DNA of 64,000 nucleotides, from contig NZ_CP040872.1 of assembly GCF_006337065.1 (NCBI RefSeq), forward strand, positions 248,001-312,000, read 5' to 3'. The position numbers were made by a program, and so were the translations under genes. Below, in pieces: positions 24,199-33,826 of the stretch. The stretch comes from Agromyces laixinhei. Its GTDB lineage: Bacteria; Actinomycetota; Actinomycetes; Actinomycetales; Microbacteriaceae. Every line of letters starts with the position of its first letter. Positions within the stretch are counted from its first letter, which is position 1. The notes beneath the pieces were generated by a model, which was not told the DNA's origin, ran no database searches, and saw nothing but the letters and a program-made list of their open reading frames with translations.

Positions 24199-24221
24199 AG
24201 TCTAGGCCGAATCGATTCGAC
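24199..24221 (-). promoter_or_regulatory. Promoter of the lacI-type gene with overlapping palindromic operator
   Basis: TAGACT (-10) at 24199-24204 on the minus strand and the palindrome CGAATCGATTCG at 24208-24219, in the -10/-35 spacer. The centre AATCGATT has the CG core usual for LacI-family operators. The 14-bp string CGAATCGATTCGAC recurs exactly at 26774-26787. Confidence 0.75.
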
Positions 24222-24251
24222 TGCCACAGGCAACGCGGATGCCGCCCGTCG

Positions 24252-25439
24252 TCACGCCGAAGCGGACACCTCGTCACGCGCCGCGACGAACGCTTCGACG
24301 CATCGGCGGATCTCCTCCTCGGAGTGCGCCGCCGAGAGTTGCACGCGAATGCGCGCGGCCCCTCGTGGCACCACCGGAAAGCTGAACGCCGTCACGAACA
24401 CTCCTCGCGCCTGCAACGCATCGGCGATCCGGGCGGTGAGCGCAGCGTCGCCGAACATCACCGGCACGATCGGGTGCTCACCGGGCAGCAACTCGAAACC
24501 GGCATCCGTCAGCAGCGAACGGAAGAGCGCCGCGTTCGACTGCAGCCGCGACCGCAACTCGCCCGAGCCGGCGACGAGCGAGAGCGCCTCGATCGTGCCC
24601 GCCACGATCGCCGGGGCGAGCGTGTTCGAGAAGAGGTACGGGCGCGCGCGCTGGCGCAGCAGCTCGACGATCTCCTTCCGCGCCGACACATAGCCGCCGG
24701 ATGCCCCGCCGAGCGCCTTGCCGAAGGTGCCGGTCGTGATGTCGACTCGGCCCTCGACGCCGCATTGCTCGGGCGTGCCGCGGCCATGCGCACCCACGAA
24801 ACCCACCGCGTGCGAGTCGTCGACGAAGACGAGCGCGTCGTACCGGTCGGCGAGATCGCAGATCTCGGCGAGGGGCGCGAGGTAGCCGTCCATCGAGAAC
24901 ACGCCGTCGGTCACGATCACACGGCGACGGGCATCGGATGCCGCGACCAGCTGCGCCTCGAGGTCGGTCATGTCGCGGTTCCTGTACCGATACCGCTGCG
25001 CCTTCGAGAGTCGGATGCCGTCGATGATCGAGGCGTGGTTCAGCTCGTCGGAGATGATCGCGTCGTCGGGGCCGAAGAGCACCTCGAAGACGCCGCCGTT
25101 CGCGTCGAAGCACGACGAGAAGAGGATCGTGTCGTCGTAGCCGAGGAACTCGGAGACGCGTCGCTCGAGCTCGAGGTGCAGCTCTTGCGTACCGCAGATG
25201 AATCGCACACTCGCGAGGCCGTACCCCCACTCGTCGAGCGCCCGATGCGCCGCCGCGACGATGCGCGGGTCGTTCGCGAGACCGAGGTAGTTGTTGGCGC
25301 AGAAGTTCAGCACCTCGCGCCCCGCGACCTCGATCTCGGACGACTGCGGGCCGCGGATGCCACGCTCGCGCTTGGTGAGCCCTGCGGCCTCGATCTCGTC
25401 GAGCTCGGCCCGCAGCTGGTCCTTCACCGTTCCGTACAT
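24252..25439 (-). CDS. kbl: Glycine C-acetyltransferase (2-amino-3-ketobutyrate CoA ligase)
   Basis: PLP enzyme that splits 2-amino-3-ketobutyrate with CoA into glycine and acetyl-CoA, the second step of threonine breakdown. The 395-residue length is normal. The PLP lysine is Lys241 in [32 protein letters not shown] and [12 protein letters not shown] are family motifs. The ATG at 25439 lies 2 bp after the tdh stop with GGAG upstream, so tdh and kbl form a coupled operon. Confidence 0.96.
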   Translation of the reverse strand: MYGTVKDQLRAELDEIEAAGLTKRERGIRGPQSSEIEVAGREVLNFCANNYLGLANDPRIVAAAHRALDEWGYGLASVRFICGTQELHLELERRVSEFLGYDDTILFSSCFDANGGVFEVLFGPDDAIISDELNHASIIDGIRLSKAQRYRYRNRDMTDLEAQLVAASDARRRVIVTDGVFSMDGYLAPLAEICDLADRYDALVFVDDSHAVGFVGAHGRGTPEQCGVEGRVDITTGTFGKALGGASGGYVSARKEIVELLRQRARPYLFSNTLAPAIVAGTIEALSLVAGSGELRSRLQSNAALFRSLLTDAGFELLPGEHPIVPVMFGDAALTARIADALQARGVFVTAFSFPVVPRGAARIRVQLSAAHSEEEIRRCVEAFVAARDEVSASA

Positions 25440-25441
25440 GT

Positions 25442-26485
25442 CTAGAGCTCCGTCCAGTCGAGGATGACCTTGCCGACGCCGCCCGACGCGGCCGCATCGA
25501 ACGCCGTTCGCCACTCACGCGCGGGGTAGCGGTCGCTGATGATCGAGGCCACGCGGTCGCGAAGCGAGGCGCTCGACTGCAGCATCGCGCTCATCGAGTT
25601 CCACGTCTCGAACATCTCGCGACCGTAGATGCCCTTCATCGTGAGCATGTGGGTGACGACCTTGCCCCAGTCGATCGCGAACGGCTCGGCTGGCAGGCCG
25701 AGCAGCGCCATCCGCCCGCCGTGGTTCATGTTCTCGATCATCTCGGGCAGCGCCTTGGCCGAGCCCGACATCTCGAAGCCGACGTCGAAGCCCTCGCGCA
25801 TGCCGAGGCGCCGTTGCGCGTCTCGGATGCGTTCGCGCGAGACGTCGATCGCGGCGTCCGCCCCCATCTCGAGCGCAAGCGACAGGCGCGCCGGCGAGAC
25901 ATCCGAGGCGACGATGTAGCGGGCGCCGACGTGCCGGGCCACCGCGATCGACATGAGCCCGATCGGGCCGCAGCCCGCGACGAGCACGTCTTCGCCGACG
26001 ATCGCGTAGGCGAGCGCGGTGTGCACCGCGTTGCCGAAAGGATCGAAGATCGCGCCGACGTCGGGGTCGACCTCGTCGTGGTGCACCCAGACGTTCTCGC
26101 CGGGGATGACGATGAACTCCGCGAATGCGCCGTCGCGGTGCAGGCCGACGCCCTTGGTGCGGATGCACATCTGACGGCGGCCGGCGCGGCAGTTGCGGCA
26201 CATGCCGCACACGATGTGCCCTTCGCCCGAGACGCGGTCGCCGACGGCCACGTCGTGCACGAGGGGCCCGACCTCGACGACCTCGCCGAAGAACTCGTGG
26301 CCCGGAATGAGCGGTGCGGCGATCGTGGACGCCGCCCAGTCGTCCCACGTCTCGATGTGCAGGTCGGTGCCGCAGATGCCGGTGCGCAGCACCCGGATCT
26401 TCACGTCGGCCGGGCCGATCACGGGCTCGGGGCGATCGACGTATTCCAGGCCGGCGCCGGGGGCGGGTTTGTAGAGGGCCTTCAT
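25442..26485 (-). CDS. tdh: L-threonine 3-dehydrogenase
   Basis: Zinc-dependent medium-chain dehydrogenase that oxidises L-threonine with NAD+ to 2-amino-3-ketobutyrate. It has 347 residues. The catalytic zinc site uses Cys38 (GICGTDLHI), His63 and Glu64 (PGHEF); the structural zinc site is Cys93, Cys96, Cys99 and Cys107 (CGMCRNC...C). The NAD site is [12 protein letters not shown]. First gene of the tdh-kbl operon with CGGAG upstream. The pair lets the cell use threonine for glycine and acetyl-CoA. Confidence 0.96.
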   Translation of the reverse strand: MKALYKPAPGAGLEYVDRPEPVIGPADVKIRVLRTGICGTDLHIETWDDWAASTIAAPLIPGHEFFGEVVEVGPLVHDVAVGDRVSGEGHIVCGMCRNCRAGRRQMCIRTKGVGLHRDGAFAEFIVIPGENVWVHHDEVDPDVGAIFDPFGNAVHTALAYAIVGEDVLVAGCGPIGLMSIAVARHVGARYIVASDVSPARLSLALEMGADAAIDVSRERIRDAQRRLGMREGFDVGFEMSGSAKALPEMIENMNHGGRMALLGLPAEPFAIDWGKVVTHMLTMKGIYGREMFETWNSMSAMLQSSASLRDRVASIISDRYPAREWRTAFDAAASGGVGKVILDWTEL

Positions 26486-26510
26486 CGAGAGACTCCGTTG
26501 TTCAGTACAC

Positions 26511-26532
26511 GAACCGCTGGGTGCGGCGGTTC
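26511..26532. promoter_or_regulatory. Inverted repeat upstream of tdh
   Basis: GAACCGC and GCGGTTC are separated by 8 bp, about 25-47 bp before the tdh start. It could be an operator or a leader hairpin. Confidence 0.35.
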
Positions 26533-26629
26533 ATGCAAGTGGCCCGGTGGGTGCGCCGGATGACTCAGCCATCGTATCGGCGCGGTGCCGGATGCTCGGG
26601 CCGGGATGAGTGGGGCCGGCCGCATCCGC

Positions 26630-26745
26630 CGCCGCCCGCCGCCACCCGCCGCCGCATGCCGCAACCCGCCGCCGCTTGCTTGCGACTGCCTGCCGCCGCA
26701 TGCTTGCGACCGCCTGCCGCCGGCTGCTTGCGACCGCCGGAGCGT
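26630..26745. repeat. Degenerate CCGCCGC / GCTTGCGAC low-complexity tract
   Basis: An imperfect triplet-like tract with copies of CCTGCCGCC(G)GCTGCTTGCGAC. Together with the tdh inverted repeat and the MFS operator it fills the 327-bp divergent spacer between tdh and the MFS gene; no gene is seen there. Confidence 0.7.
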
Positions 26746-26771
26746 GCGGTTAGTGTGTTCGAGCCGGTAGA

Positions 26772-26787
26772 GTCGAATCGATTCGAC
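26772..26787. promoter_or_regulatory. 16-bp palindromic LacI-type operator before the MFS gene
   Basis: GTCGAATCGATTCGAC is a perfect palindrome that overlaps a TAGAGT -10-like box (26768-26773), 26-41 bp before the ATG of the transporter. It contains the same core as the operator in the promoter of the lacI-type gene. Confidence 0.75.
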
Positions 26788-26812
26788 CCTCCGCGGAAGA
26801 GAGACAGGCAGC

Positions 26813-28048
26813 ATGACGACCCCGAGCCACGCGGCGCAGCCGACCCGTGCGAGGCGCGAGCTCACCGCCTGGCGCAACGCCATCTTCGCGATCTTCTTCC
26901 TCTCGGGTCTGAGCCTCGCGAGCTGGGTGGCACGGCTCCCGGCGATCCGCGACGACCTGCACCTCAGCACGCAGGGCGTCGGGCTCATCATCCTCACCGG
27001 CTCGATCGGCTCGATTCTCGGTCTCATCGCCGCGCCGTGGCTCATGGCCCGCATCGGTGCGCGGCACGGCATGTCGGCGGTGCTCGTGACGGTCGCGGTG
27101 GGCCTCGTGTTCGTCGGCGTCGGCGGATCCGTCATCTCTTCGGTGCCGCTCGTGGCGGCCGGCCTCGTGCTGTTCGGCTTCGGCAACGGCGCCGTCGACG
27201 TGATGATGAACGTCGAGGGCGCCGAGGCCGAACGTGAGCTCGGCAAGACCGTGATGCCGCTCATGCACGCGTTCTTCAGCTTCGGCACGGTTGCCGGCGC
27301 TGGGCTCGCGGCCGCGGCATCCGCCATCGCGCTCCCGGTGTGGGCGCACCTGAGCGTCATCTCCCTCGTGCTCGCCATCGCCGTCGTCGTCGCCGTGCGC
27401 TTCGTTCCCGTGCGCGAGGAACTCGGCGACGACCCGCACGACGATGCCCCGCGCGACCCCTGGACAGTGCGGATCAAGCGGAGTCTCAGCGTCTGGGCCG
27501 ACGCTCGCCTCCTGCTCATCGGCGTCGTCATGCTCGGCATGTCGTTCGCCGAGGGCAGCGCGAACGACTGGCTCGCCCTCGCGGTCGTCGACGGGCACGG
27601 CTACGACGAGACCACCGGCGCCGCCATGTTCACGGTGTTCACGATCGCGATCACGGGAGCCCGCGTGCTCGGCGGACGCTTCATCGACCGGTTCGGTCGT
27701 GTGGCGATGCTGCGCAGCATGTCGATCATCGGCGTCGCGGGACTCGCCCTGTTCATCTTCGCGAGCGAACCGTGGCTGCTCATCGTCGGCACGGTGCTCT
27801 GGGGCATCGGCTGCTCCCTCGCGTTCCCGGTCGGCATGTCGGCCGCCGCCGACGTGCCCGATCGAGCGGATGCCGCGGCGCGCGTCAGCGCGGTCGCGAT
27901 GATCGGCTACTGCGCGTTCCTCGTCGGTCCGCCCCTCATCGGCTTCCTCGGCGAGCACTTCGGAATCCTGAACGCGATGCTCGTGCTGCTCGGCCTCATG
28001 GCGCTCGCCGGCCTCGCCGCGCCGGCAGCGAGAGAGCGGTCGCGCTGA
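26813..28048 (+). CDS. MFS transporter, sugar-permease-like
   Basis: A 411-residue, 12-helix major facilitator protein. The first helix segment FLSGLSLASWVARLPAIRDDL and the conserved GNGAVDVMMN motif place it with the YbjJ/fucose-permease-like group, whose substrates are mostly unknown. A loop of about 45 residues rich in Asp and Pro divides the two halves. A LacI-type operator overlaps its promoter, so the transporter is probably repressed by the product of the gene at 23103-24191. The stop codon lies inside the loop of a strong terminator hairpin. Confidence 0.88.
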   Translation: MTTPSHAAQPTRARRELTAWRNAIFAIFFLSGLSLASWVARLPAIRDDLHLSTQGVGLIILTGSIGSILGLIAAPWLMARIGARHGMSAVLVTVAVGLVFVGVGGSVISSVPLVAAGLVLFGFGNGAVDVMMNVEGAEAERELGKTVMPLMHAFFSFGTVAGAGLAAAASAIALPVWAHLSVISLVLAIAVVVAVRFVPVREELGDDPHDDAPRDPWTVRIKRSLSVWADARLLLIGVVMLGMSFAEGSANDWLALAVVDGHGYDETTGAAMFTVFTIAITGARVLGGRFIDRFGRVAMLRSMSIIGVAGLALFIFASEPWLLIVGTVLWGIGCSLAFPVGMSAAADVPDRADAAARVSAVAMIGYCAFLVGPPLIGFLGEHFGILNAMLVLLGLMALAGLAAPAARERSR

Positions 28049-28066
28049 CCGCGCGACCGCTCTCTC
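28030..28066 (+). terminator. Terminator hairpin overlapping the end of the MFS gene
   Basis: GAGAGAGCGGTCGCG pairs perfectly with CGCGACCGCTCTCTC (15 bp), loop CTGACCG. The stop codon TGA is inside the loop. Confidence 0.9.
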
Positions 28067-28086
28067 AACCTGACGCTACGCCTCCC

Positions 28087-28106
28087 CGAGGCTCATCCGA
28101 GCCTCG
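28087..28106 (-). terminator. Hairpin after the GH20 gene
   Basis: CGAGGCT and AGCCTCG (7 bp, loop of 6) directly follow the stop codon of the - strand hexosaminidase gene. Confidence 0.6.
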
Positions 28107-31100
28107 TCACTGACACGTCGCCGCGTCGTACGCCGCATCGATCGACGTCGTCACCGACGCCCCGTCGATCGTCGCGGTCGCGTCGAAGGTCACCGTTCCG
28201 GCCGGCACGTCAGCCGCCCGGGTGGTGAACGCGTGCACGGCGCTCTTGCCCGGGGCGACCGACGCGAACGACTTGGTGCCGTACGCCGACTCGATCGTCA
28301 GGGCCAGCGGAACGTCCTCGCTGTTCGTCGCCTTGGCCGAGACGTAGACCTTGCCGGCGATGCACCGGGTCGACGCCACGGTCGACACGTCGAGCGAGGT
28401 GCCGGGCAGTGTTCCGCCGATGTTGATCTCCGCGGCACCGCCGAAGGCGTTGCCGGCCAGCGAGTTGAGCCCGACGAGCTTCACGTAGCGCCCCCGCGTG
28501 ACCTCGAGGGCCACGTTCTGCGGCGTCGTGGCCGTCGAGAACGAACCCGTCGCCACCGGTTCGCCCCACGTCACGCCATCGGTCGACACGAACACCTCGT
28601 AGTCCTTGAACACCGAGTTGACGTTGTTCTGGCGGCGCACGTACTGCAGGCCGCTGACGTCGTACTCGGTACCGAGGTCGATCGTGATGTGGTGCGGGAA
28701 CGCGGGCTGCGCCCCCTGCCACTGCGTGTGCCAGAACGTCGCGGGGTCGCCGTCGATCGCGTTCTCGGCAGCACCGTCTTCGCCGACCGTCTCCTCGCTG
28801 TCGACATCGGCGATGCTGAGCGTCGACTGGTCGATCAGGTCGGGCAGCGGCTCCACGTCGGAGTCGATGACCACGGATGCCTCGGCGGTGCGAGTGCCCT
28901 CGACGGCCGTCACGGTTGCCGCACCGGCCTCCGTTGCGGCCGGGATCGGCACGTAGCCGTCGAAGGTGCCGACGGCCCCGGTGCGAACCGAGCCGAACGG
29001 CGTGCCGTCGATGCGCAGCTCCACGAACTGGCCGTCCTCGAAGCCGTCGAGCTGCACCCGGGTCCAGTCTCCGGCGACCAGGTCGGCTCCGCCGTCGCCG
29101 ATCACGAGCTCGGGGTCGGTGGTGGGCGAGAACGGCTCGGCCGGCAGCGCCGCGTCGGCCGCGACGCCGACCTCGACCGGAGTCGAGGCCGCCAGTCCGC
29201 CGCTCGTCTCGAGGGTGCACGACTCTGCGGCAGTGAAGGTGCGTGATGCGGTCGCCGTGTAGAGGCCGGCGCCGTGCACGGGGTCGCGTGCCTGGTCGGT
29301 CGTGAAGACGATCGGCGTCGTGCCCGACGGGCAGGCGAGCTGCGCCGTCACCGGCTCCGTGATCGACGAACGGCTCGCCGGGTCGCCGTCACTCGTCACG
29401 GTGTCGGCCGCGATCGTCGCGCCGTCGACCGAGAGCTTCGTGCCGGGGGCCGCGATGCTGCCCACGGGCCAGCCGGCCTCGGATCCGGTGCGAGCGGTGA
29501 GCTCCGCGCCGGCGACGGACGCATCCCACGTGGCACGCGCCGACTCGTAGTAGTTGCTTCCCTCGACGGTCAGACGAGCGCCGAGCTGGCCGAGTCGCTG
29601 CGTGAAGTCGTCGACGTTCTTCGCGTCCTGCGCCGTCCAGCCCGTCTCGAGCACGGAGATGGCACGCGGAAGCACGAGGAACTCGGACTGGTCGCCGCCG
29701 CGCACGGTCTCCGACCACAGCGGCGCCTCGACGCCGAGCACGCCGGCTTCCGGAATGCCTCCGGAGACCGTGGTCGTCGGATCCCAGTCGTAGTAGCGGT
29801 CGAAGTCGCAGCTGCCCGAGCACGCCCAGCTGAGGCCGATCGGCGTGCTGGCGTCGTACTTCTGGTCGACGTAGGAGCCGCCGGCCGCTGAGACGACCGC
29901 CTTGCCGCCCTTGGCCACGAAGTCGCGCACCCAGTCGCCCGAGCCGATCCAGTACTGCACGACGGACCCGTCCCAGTAGCCCTCGCCCTGGCTCAGCCCG
30001 GCCTCGGCGTACTCGCTCCAGCCGATCGTGCCCACTCCGGTGGCTGCGCGCACGCGCGGCACCACCTGGGTGACGAAGTCGACGAAGCGGTCGTGGCCCA
30101 TGTCGTGCGATTCGTCGCCGCCGATGTGCACGTAGTCACTGCCCGACATCTCGGCGAGCTGCGAGAACACGTGCTCGACGAAGACGTAGCTGAGTTCGTG
30201 CTGCTCGTCGAGGGCCGAGTAGCCCACGCTGCCCGTGCCGTTCCACGGCACGACGCCGGTCTCGGGGTTCTTCGCCGGGAGGGAGCGTGCGGTGTTCAGT
30301 TCGGGGATCGCGTGCAGCGCCGCATTCGTGTGGCTCGGCACATCGACCTCGGGCACGATCGCGACGTGGCGGTCGCGGGCGTAGTCGACGATCTCGGCGA
30401 AGTCGGCCTGCGTGTAGTAGCCGGTGTGCCCGATCTCGCCGTGATACCAGGTCTGGCTCATCGCCGTCTTGCCCGAGACATCCGTCAGCTTGCTGTAGTC
30501 GATCGGGTCGCCGGCGGCCTTGCCGTCGTTGGTGATCTCGATGCGCCATCCCTGGTCGTCGGCGAGGTGCATGTGCAGCGTGTTCATCTTGACGCCGGCG
30601 AGCGTGTCGATCTGCGCCTTGATCTCGTCGACGGTCTGGAACGAACGCGCGACGTCGATCATCACGCCGCGGTACGCGAACCGGGGTGCATCGCCGATCT
30701 CGACGGCGGGCACGGTGAGCGGCGTCGTCGTCGGGGTCTCGGATGCCGCCCACACGGGCAGCAGTTGCCGCAGCGTCTGCACGCCGTTGAACACGCCGTG
30801 GCCGGTGCTGCCGGTGATGGAAACGCCCGACGCGGAGCTCTCGAGGAGGTACGCCTCGTCGGCGACGTCTTCGCCCTCGCCCCCCGCGGGGTAGTCGGCG
30901 GCGGGGTCGACGCTGAGGGTGATGTCACCGTCACCGTTCGACGTCTCATCCACGGGGATGGGGAATCCGGTGGCGCTGCGCAGCTGCTCGGCGAGCAGCT
31001 CGGCAGGCCCGGCCGCATCGCCGGATGCCACGATGGCGGAGTCCGGCGCGATCGTGAACGACTCTGCATCGAGCTGCTCGACCGACACCGGCTTCGGCAC

Positions 31101-31727
31101 CAGTGGAAGCACCGCCGCCGGAGCCTGCTCGGGGCCGTCCCAGACTTCGAGCTCCCAGAGCGACACGCCGTAGAGCTGGCCGCCGATGGGCGTGCGGGCG
31201 ATGGTCTGCATCCGCACGTGCTGGTATGCGGTCGCCGGGTCGGCCGATGCGCCGATCGTCTGCGTGTCCTCGGTGCCGCACACGGGTGCCACGGTGCCGG
31301 TCGCGTCGACCCACGTCGTGCCGTCGGTCGAGACCTGGAGCTTGTACTGCGCGGCGCAGGCCGACTCCCAGTGGATGTCGACGTGGTCGATCACCGTCGG
31401 CGCGGCAAGCTTCACGGTGATCCAGGCCGAGTCGGAATAGTTCGACGACCACCGGGAGGTGTTCTGGCCGCCCGGCCCGGAGGTGATGCCGTCGATCACC
31501 TTCTCGGGAGTCCACCCGTAGCTGCCGTTGCCTTCGCTGCCGGAGGCCGTGACGGTTCCCCCGGCACTGGCCAGCGCCACGTTCGCGCCATCGCCTTCTG
31601 CCGCGGTCGCCGTCGAGGCCGGCGCGAACGTGGCGATGGCCGCGGTGATCACCAGCGCGGCGGCGAGGGCCATGCCGCACACGGTGCGGCCGGATCGTCT
31701 GAACGTTGTATCCAACGTCTGCTCCAC
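28107..31727 (-). CDS. Secreted beta-N-acetylhexosaminidase (GH20) with two discoidin-type domains
   Basis: An extracellular enzyme of 1206 residues that releases terminal N-acetylhexosamine, for example from chitin oligosaccharides, glycans or wall fragments. Order: signal peptide (about 1-43), F5/8-type C (CBM32-like) domain (about 45-195), GH20b domain, GH20 barrel (about 350-700) with the catalytic Asp-Glu pair in HIGGDESHD near residue 537, an Ig-like beta region, a second F5/8 C domain (about 960-1110; ENAIDGDPATFWHTQW) and a C-terminal beta domain. There is no cell-wall anchor. The GTG at 31727 has a weak ribosome binding site. An inverted repeat TTTGTAT-N7-ATACAAA lies in the divergent promoter region. 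Confidence 0.93.
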   Translation of the reverse strand: MEQTLDTTFRRSGRTVCGMALAAALVITAAIATFAPASTATAAEGDGANVALASAGGTVTASGSEGNGSYGWTPEKVIDGITSGPGGQNTSRWSSNYSDSAWITVKLAAPTVIDHVDIHWESACAAQYKLQVSTDGTTWVDATGTVAPVCGTEDTQTIGASADPATAYQHVRMQTIARTPIGGQLYGVSLWELEVWDGPEQAPAAVLPLVPKPVSVEQLDAESFTIAPDSAIVASGDAAGPAELLAEQLRSATGFPIPVDETSNGDGDITLSVDPAADYPAGGEGEDVADEAYLLESSASGVSITGSTGHGVFNGVQTLRQLLPVWAASETPTTTPLTVPAVEIGDAPRFAYRGVMIDVARSFQTVDEIKAQIDTLAGVKMNTLHMHLADDQGWRIEITNDGKAAGDPIDYSKLTDVSGKTAMSQTWYHGEIGHTGYYTQADFAEIVDYARDRHVAIVPEVDVPSHTNAALHAIPELNTARSLPAKNPETGVVPWNGTGSVGYSALDEQHELSYVFVEHVFSQLAEMSGSDYVHIGGDESHDMGHDRFVDFVTQVVPRVRAATGVGTIGWSEYAEAGLSQGEGYWDGSVVQYWIGSGDWVRDFVAKGGKAVVSAAGGSYVDQKYDASTPIGLSWACSGSCDFDRYYDWDPTTTVSGGIPEAGVLGVEAPLWSETVRGGDQSEFLVLPRAISVLETGWTAQDAKNVDDFTQRLGQLGARLTVEGSNYYESARATWDASVAGAELTARTGSEAGWPVGSIAAPGTKLSVDGATIAADTVTSDGDPASRSSITEPVTAQLACPSGTTPIVFTTDQARDPVHGAGLYTATASRTFTAAESCTLETSGGLAASTPVEVGVAADAALPAEPFSPTTDPELVIGDGGADLVAGDWTRVQLDGFEDGQFVELRIDGTPFGSVRTGAVGTFDGYVPIPAATEAGAATVTAVEGTRTAEASVVIDSDVEPLPDLIDQSTLSIADVDSEETVGEDGAAENAIDGDPATFWHTQWQGAQPAFPHHITIDLGTEYDVSGLQYVRRQNNVNSVFKDYEVFVSTDGVTWGEPVATGSFSTATTPQNVALEVTRGRYVKLVGLNSLAGNAFGGAAEINIGGTLPGTSLDVSTVASTRCIAGKVYVSAKATNSEDVPLALTIESAYGTKSFASVAPGKSAVHAFTTRAADVPAGTVTFDATATIDGASVTTSIDAAYDAATCQ

Positions 31728-31829
31728 TTCGTCGTGAGGATGAGTCCGATCATCAGGAACTGCGCGAAACTGAGTGTTTCACGCGCCTTGCAGTCGGTAT
31801 CGATCAAAAGGTAGCGACGAGAATGCAGG

Positions 31830-31850
31830 TTTGTATACCCTCCATACAAA
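31830..31850. promoter_or_regulatory. Inverted repeat TTTGTAT-N7-ATACAAA between GH20 and nucS genes
   Basis: Arms at 31830-31836 and 31844-31850, in an AT-rich stretch. It lies 103-123 bp before the GH20 start and about 48 bp before nucS, and resembles a dimeric regulator site, more likely for the GH20 gene than for a housekeeping repair gene. Confidence 0.5.
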
Positions 31851-31885
31851 AGTCGTTATCGAATCGTTATATTCCGCACCCACCG

Positions 31886-31891
31886 TAGACT
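31886..31891 (+). promoter_or_regulatory. -10 box TAGACT of nucS
   Basis: TAGACT, 6 nt, GTG: leaderless arrangement. Confidence 0.5.
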
Positions 31892-31897
31892 GATCCG

Positions 31898-32593
31898 GTG
31901 CGTCTCGTCATCGCCCGCTGCTCCGTCGACTATGCGGGGCGCCTCGCAGCCCACCTCCCCCTCGCCACTCGCCTCCTCATGGTCAAGGGCGACGGCAGCC
32001 TGCTCGTGCACTCCGACGGCGGCAGCTACAAGCCGCTCAACTGGATGAGCCCACCGTGCACCCTCTCGACGCTCGAGCCCGACGACGATCAGCGCGCCGC
32101 CGGCATCGTCGAGCTGTGGAAGGTCGTGCACCAGAAGACCGCCGACCAGCTGATCGTGTCGATCCACGAGGTGCTGCATGACTCTGCGCATGCGCTCGGC
32201 GTCGACCCAGGTCTGCAGAAAGACGGCGTGGAGGCGCACCTGCAGAAGCTGCTCGCCGAGCAGATCGAGCTCCTCGGCGACGGCCATCGGCTCGTGCGCC
32301 GCGAATACATGACGGCGATCGGCCCGGTCGACATCCTCGCGACGGATGCCTCGGGCGCCTCGGTCGCCGTCGAACTCAAGCGTCGCGGTGACATCGACGG
32401 CGTCGAGCAGCTCACCCGCTACCTCGAGCTCATGAACCGCGACCCGCGGCTCGCGCCGGTGACCGGGATCTTCGCGGCGCAGGAGATCAAGCCACAGGCC
32501 CGGACCCTCGCAGAGGACCGCGGCATCCGTTGCGTGGTGCTCGACTACGATGCGATGCGCGGGGTCGACGACGGGCATTCGCGGCTGTTCTGA
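31898..32593 (+). CDS. nucS: Mismatch-specific endonuclease NucS (EndoMS)
   Basis: NucS provides the non-canonical mismatch repair of actinobacteria that lack MutS/MutL, cutting both strands at certain base mismatches. The 231-residue protein has the N-terminal dimerisation domain ([27 protein letters not shown]) and a C-terminal RecB-like nuclease with Asp145, Glu159 and Lys161 ([14 protein letters not shown]). It ends in HSRLF, a likely beta-clamp-binding tail. Leaderless GTG start. Confidence 0.96.
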   Translation: MRLVIARCSVDYAGRLAAHLPLATRLLMVKGDGSLLVHSDGGSYKPLNWMSPPCTLSTLEPDDDQRAAGIVELWKVVHQKTADQLIVSIHEVLHDSAHALGVDPGLQKDGVEAHLQKLLAEQIELLGDGHRLVRREYMTAIGPVDILATDASGASVAVELKRRGDIDGVEQLTRYLELMNRDPRLAPVTGIFAAQEIKPQARTLAEDRGIRCVVLDYDAMRGVDDGHSRLF

Positions 32594-32680
32594 ACGACGC
32601 TCGGCCCCCGCATGGCCGCCGCAGAACCGCTGCCCGCCCGGCCGTCGCCGAAGCTGAGCACCATTCGGATTTTCGCGCCC

Positions 32681-32686
32681 TAGTAT
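32681..32686 (+). promoter_or_regulatory. -10 box TAGTAT of the HAD hydrolase gene
   Basis: TAGTAT, 6 nt, ATG: leaderless arrangement. Confidence 0.5.
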
Positions 32687-32692
32687 GTCACG

Positions 32693-33385
32693 ATGACTTC
32701 CGAGACCCTGACGACGCCGCCGACCCAGGCGTTGACCCGCACCTGGTCTGCCGTACTGTTCGACCTCGACGGCACGATCGTCGACTCCGCATCCGACATC
32801 ACCGCGTCGCTCGCGCACATGTTCGCCGAGCTCGGCCTGCCCGTGCCGTCCGACGACGAGCTGCGCGCCTTCGTCGGCCCGCCACTGCTCGACAGCCTCC
32901 GCATGACCGCCGGATTCACCGACGCCGATGCGTGGGAGGCGTTGAACGTCTACCGCGACCACTACGGCCGGCACGTGCTGCGCTCGCCCGTCTTCCCCGG
33001 CGTCGCCGGCGTGCTCGAGCGCCTGCATGCGGCGGGCGTGCCCGTGGCACTTGCGACGTCGAAGCCCGAGTCGATGGCCCGCAAGGTGCTCGACCACGCC
33101 GGCCTCAGCCGGTACTTCACCGTCATCGCGGGCGCGAGCGACGACGAGGAGCGCAGCACCAAGGCCGACGTCGTCGCCGAAGCACTGCGCCGCCTGCACG
33201 AAGCGGGCGTCAACACCGAGCACGCGGTGATGGTCGGCGATCGCGGCTACGACACGCTCGGTGCGCTCGCGAACGGCGTGCCGACTATCCTCGTCGAGTG
33301 GGGCTACGGCTCACCGGCCGAGGCCGGCGACGCCTTGGCGGTCGTGCATTCCACCGACCAGCTGCGCAATCTGCTTCTCGGCTGA
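32693..33385 (+). CDS. HAD-superfamily hydrolase, phosphoglycolate-phosphatase-like
   Basis: A 230-residue phosphatase with the nucleophile motif FDLDGTIVDS (motif I), LATSK (motif II), a lysine at STKADVV (motif III) and MVGDRGYD (motif IV). The alpha-helical cap of subclass C1 is present (SLAHMFAELGLPVP...). It is close to Gph/PGPase-like proteins, but the substrate is not fixed by sequence. A monocistronic gene between nucS and a lipoprotein gene. Confidence 0.9.
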   Translation: MTSETLTTPPTQALTRTWSAVLFDLDGTIVDSASDITASLAHMFAELGLPVPSDDELRAFVGPPLLDSLRMTAGFTDADAWEALNVYRDHYGRHVLRSPVFPGVAGVLERLHAAGVPVALATSKPESMARKVLDHAGLSRYFTVIAGASDDEERSTKADVVAEALRRLHEAGVNTEHAVMVGDRGYDTLGALANGVPTILVEWGYGSPAEAGDALAVVHSTDQLRNLLLG

Positions 33386-33403
33386 GCCTCAGACGGCAGC
33401 CGG

Positions 33404-33826
33404 TCAGTAGCCGGATGTCGCGGGCGCGACCTCGACGGTGAACGAGACCGTGTCGCCGGTCTCCCCGTTCTCGAGGGTGACCCCGGTCGACCCCTCGGCG
33501 ATCGCCGTGATGCCGGGGTTGAACTGGGCGCTGCCGTCGTCGCGGCCGGGAGTGAACCGTGCGATCGCGGGATCGTCGATCTCCGCGGTCCACTCGGTAT
33601 ACGTCTCGTCGTCTCCGGTGAGGTCGATCACGTTGCCCTCGACGACCTCGATCGACGTGCCGTCGATCTCACCCAGGTCGACCACGACGGGTGCGGGCAG
33701 TGTGTCGCTGCCCGCGGTGCATGCGGTGAGCCCGACTCCGCTCACGGCGACGACGAGCAGCAGACGGAGTACCGCGCCGCGCCGAGCGCGGCGCATCCGC
33801 ATGTTCGCATCCGACCGTTCGACCAT
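33404..33826 (-). CDS. Small secreted lipoprotein
   Basis: A 140-residue protein with a basic N-terminus, a hydrophobic signal and a lipobox LTAC, then about 110 residues of mostly beta structure with no enzyme motifs. The pattern (IEVVEGNVIDLTG, STGVTLENGETGDTVSFTVEV) is like a single Ig-like/BIG2-type domain. GAGGGGG lies 8 nt before ATG; an internal ATG at codon 9 is an alternative start. Convergent with the HAD gene. Function unknown. Confidence 0.75.
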   Translation of the reverse strand: MVERSDANMRMRRARRGAVLRLLLVVAVSGVGLTACTAGSDTLPAPVVVDLGEIDGTSIEVVEGNVIDLTGDDETYTEWTAEIDDPAIARFTPGRDDGSAQFNPGITAIAEGSTGVTLENGETGDTVSFTVEVAPATSGY

